DNA of 64,000 nucleotides, taken from Tethybacter castelli (GTDB lineage: Bacteria; Pseudomonadota; Gammaproteobacteria; Tethybacterales; Tethybacteraceae). The notes beneath the pieces were generated by a model. It did not search any database and was not told where the DNA came from. It was given only the letters and a program-made list of their open reading frames with translations. The stretch's first letter is position 1, and each line of letters begins with the position of its first letter. This document shows, piece after piece, positions 62,019-64,000 of this stretch. A program made the position numbers and the translations under genes. Location of the stretch: positions 1 through 64,000 of the forward strand of contig JAZHEJ010000042.1 in the NCBI GenBank assembly GCA_036679665.1. The letters are read 5' to 3'.

Positions 62019-63371
62019 GTGGAATTCTACGGCTTTGCAAACAATGAAGCGCAGTTGCGCCAGATCGCGGAGGATGTGCTTGATCTTGCGGCTGCCAAAG
62101 GAGCCGACGGGGCGCAAGTGTCGCTGGGCGAATCATTCGGGCTGAATGTCGATGTGCGCGCCGGCTTTCCTGAACAGATTGATTTTAGCCAACAGGTCAG
62201 CCTCGATATTGTGGTTTATATAGGTAAACGCACCGGCGCGGCCAGTTGCAGTTCGCTGGTTCGCAAGGATATTGAACAGAGCATAGAACGCAGTATTGTC
62301 ATTGCCCGTCAGATGCACGAAGATGATTGCAACGGGTTGCCCGAGGTCGAGTTGCTCAATTTGGATAATCATATGGATTTGGATGTCTGTCACCCATGGC
62401 GCCCCAATGTCGAAGAGGCGGTGCGGATTGCCGCGGAAACTGCGCAAGCGAGCTGGGAAACAGACAAGCGAATCAACCGTACCAAAAGTGACGGTGCAGG
62501 GGTGAGCACGAGCGAAAGTCGTATCGTGCTGGCCAATTCATTAGGCTTCATGGCGGCGCGCGACATTAGTAGTCATATGGTATCTTGCGGAGTGATAGCC
62601 GATTTGGATCATGGCATGGAAACCGCGCACTGGTATGACAGCAAGATCGCCGCGCCGGATTTACAGGATCATCTCAAGATCGGCGCCATTGCCGCGCGGC
62701 GCGCGGTGGCGCGAGCCGGCCGACGTAAAGTCTCTACCTGTAAAGTACCGGTGGTTTTTGAAACCGGATCCGCTCACAGCCTGATCAGAACATTGTGTTC
62801 AGCAATAAGCGGCGGCAGTGTTTATCGCAAGCTAAGTTATCTGGTCGACAAGGTGGGCGAACCGGTGGCGGCCGATCATCTGACCGTACATGAAAACCCC
62901 TTTGCCCAACGACGCTTTGGCAGTACCTGCTATGACGCCGAGGGGGTTCGCACCACAACTCGCGATGTGATCAAAGACGGGGTACTTACCACTTATCTGC
63001 TTGACAGCTATACGGCGCGCAAACTCAAATTGCAGTCGACCGGGCATGCCGGCGGTACCCACAATCTTGAAGTACGTTGCCGTGAAGCAACATTAGAGGA
63101 GCTGCTAGGCCAGATGGAGCGCGGCCTGTTCGTTACCGATTTGGTCGGTAAGGGCGGAAATATCGTAACCGGCGATTATTCTGCCGGCGCCAGCGGATTT
63201 TGGATTGAGCAAGGCAAGATTGCCTATCCAGTTGAAGAAGCGACCATTGCCGGTACGCTACCGCAACTATTGGCCGGTATCGTAGCCGGCGCGGACGACG
63301 CCCGCACGCTAGGCGGATTAAGTTGCGGTTCGTTACTGGTTGAGCAACTCGCAGTAGGCGGAGCAACTTAG
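62019..63371 (+). CDS. pmbA: Metalloprotease PmbA/TldE
   Basis: About 450 residues. The catalytically silent partner of TldD in the TldD/TldE protease, which matures microcins and degrades CcdA in E. coli. Signatures: YRKLSYLVDKVGEPV, FDAEGVRTTTRDVI-type segment (CYDAEGVRTTTRDVIKDGVLTTYLLDSYTARKL read along 62931-63030), STGHAGGTHNL, GKGGNIVTGDYSAGASGFWIEQGKIAYPVEEATIAG. GTG 62019 gives MEFYGFANNEAQLRQIAEDVLDLA, aligning with the E. coli start; ATG 61986 would add 11 residues and sit three bases from a divergent gene. Confidence 0.92.
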   Translation: MEFYGFANNEAQLRQIAEDVLDLAAAKGADGAQVSLGESFGLNVDVRAGFPEQIDFSQQVSLDIVVYIGKRTGAASCSSLVRKDIEQSIERSIVIARQMHEDDCNGLPEVELLNLDNHMDLDVCHPWRPNVEEAVRIAAETAQASWETDKRINRTKSDGAGVSTSESRIVLANSLGFMAARDISSHMVSCGVIADLDHGMETAHWYDSKIAAPDLQDHLKIGAIAARRAVARAGRRKVSTCKVPVVFETGSAHSLIRTLCSAISGGSVYRKLSYLVDKVGEPVAADHLTVHENPFAQRRFGSTCYDAEGVRTTTRDVIKDGVLTTYLLDSYTARKLKLQSTGHAGGTHNLEVRCREATLEELLGQMERGLFVTDLVGKGGNIVTGDYSAGASGFWIEQGKIAYPVEEATIAGTLPQLLAGIVAGADDARTLGGLSCGSLLVEQLAVGGAT

Positions 63372-63382
63372 CAGCCAGGGCG

Positions 63383-64000
63383 TTATGCCGGCGGCGCCAG
63401 GGTAAACCACAGCGCAACGAGTATTCCGACCGCGATTCGGTACCAGCCAAACGGACGAAAATCGCGCGTGGCCACATAGCCTAGCAGCCAGCGTACCGCA
63501 AATAAAGCACTTAGAAAAGATACGCCAAAAGCAAGCGCTATAAACGCGGTGTTTTCATCAGCCAATACGCTTTTGTTTTGCCACAGATCAAAGAGTGAGG
63601 CGGCAAATATAACCGGAATAGCCAAAAAAAATGAAAACTCCGTGGCCGCGGAGCGGGACAGTCCCGTTAGCCTGCCGCCCATGATAGTAGCCGCGGAACG
63701 CGACACGCCGGGAAACAGCGACAGAATCTGGGCGATACCAACCCATAACGCGTCACGCATATTCATGTCGTCAATGCTAGACACACGTTCAGTAATGTGC
63801 CGGCGTTCAATCAGAATTATCGCTACTCCGCCGACGATAAGCGCTCCTGCCACAGTCAGCGGATTAAACAGCAATTCTTTAATTTGAACATGCACCGCCA
63901 AGCCCACCACGGCCGCGGGAAAAAATGCTATGGCCAACCGCAGGATGAATCTTTGGGTTTGAGCTGACGACAGCGAAAGTACTAGTTGACCAAGCCGAAT
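63383..64000 (-). CDS. uppP: Undecaprenyl-diphosphatase UppP (BacA), partial
   Basis: The N-terminal part lies beyond the window; about 205 C-terminal residues are seen. Removes a phosphate from undecaprenyl diphosphate to recycle the lipid carrier. Membrane helices include FFPAAVVGLAV and AGALIVGGVAIIL; DDMNMRDALWVGIAQILSLFPGVSRSAATIMGGRLTGLSRSAATEFSFFLAIPVIFAA has the active-site PGxSRS motif, with Ala in the usual Gly place after it, and the second SRxxATEFSF. It ends APPA, converging with pmbA with an 11-base gap. Confidence 0.92.
   Translation of the reverse strand: MRLGQLVLSLSSAQTQRFILRLAIAFFPAAVVGLAVHVQIKELLFNPLTVAGALIVGGVAIILIERRHITERVSSIDDMNMRDALWVGIAQILSLFPGVSRSAATIMGGRLTGLSRSAATEFSFFLAIPVIFAASLFDLWQNKSVLADENTAFIALAFGVSFLSALFAVRWLLGYVATRDFRPFGWYRIAVGILVALWFTLAPPA

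Noticed and set aside
1..64000. CRISPR arrays, insertion sequences, prophage, toxin-antitoxin or secretion islands
   Set aside because: No direct-repeat arrays, transposase or integrase motifs, att-like duplications or defence gene families were seen; gene content is core-like throughout.

Overview
This window reads as ordinary chromosome from a gammaproteobacterium. The evidence is conserved neighbourhoods: smc-zipA-ligA, accA-tilS, dapA-bamC, trxA followed by rho, rlmE-ftsH-(x)-glmM, hemCDXY, and yggS-proC divergent from pilT. ZipA and BamC are proteins of that class. The cell is Gram-negative (waaA, bamC, murJ, uppP), respiratory (nuoJKLMN, ubiB, lutABC) and carries a type IV pilus retraction motor (pilT). 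I cannot name a species. Gene density is very high, many neighbours overlap by ATGA/GTGA/TTGA junctions, and GTG or TTG starts are common. I see no insertion sequence, prophage, CRISPR array or integron.

Layout: 1-5300 is carbon and lipid metabolism: the end of a fructokinase-like gene, tRNA-Thr(CGU), glpK, class II fructose-bisphosphate aldolase, and an Aas-like acyl-ACP synthetase whose acyltransferase half has lost its catalytic residues. 5300-10660 (minus) is ubiB-hemC-hemD-hemX-hemY. 10740-14050 is ispD, yccA and a periplasmic 5'-nucleotidase. 14100-15780 (minus) is cysM and a DEDD exonuclease. 15900-18770 is nnr, a glycerophosphodiesterase and trmB. 18790-21250 (minus) is a YkgJ-like protein, ridA, waaA and a small unknown. 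21450-27890 is trxA, rho, rlmE, ftsH, a secreted TPR-like protein and glmM. 27930-31040 holds a CHASE2 adenylate cyclase, a 24-codon ORF and a class II cyclic-nucleotide phosphodiesterase, joined by 1-base overlaps. 31050-35020 (minus) is lutA-lutB-(2-hydroxyacid dehydrogenase)-lutC. 35170-45810 is acpP, fabF, smc, zipA, ligA, accA and tilS. 45880-52340 is nuoJ-N plus an ADP-sugar Nudix hydrolase. 52350-64000 is proC and yggS (minus), pilT (plus), then a WalJ-like metallo-beta-lactamase-fold protein, dapA-bamC, and a nucleoside-gate protein-leuC-murJ run (all minus), pmbA/tldE (plus), and uppP cut by the window end.

Most of this is housekeeping. The least ordinary parts are the cAMP make/break pair with its coupled mini-ORF, the Aas protein with a dead acyltransferase domain, the 2-hydroxyacid dehydrogenase nested in the lut operon, the in-frame leuC-UAG-murJ junction where murJ lacks a usual start, the split nuo operon, and the unknown secreted protein sitting where folP is expected. 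I did not find a convincing wholly new system.
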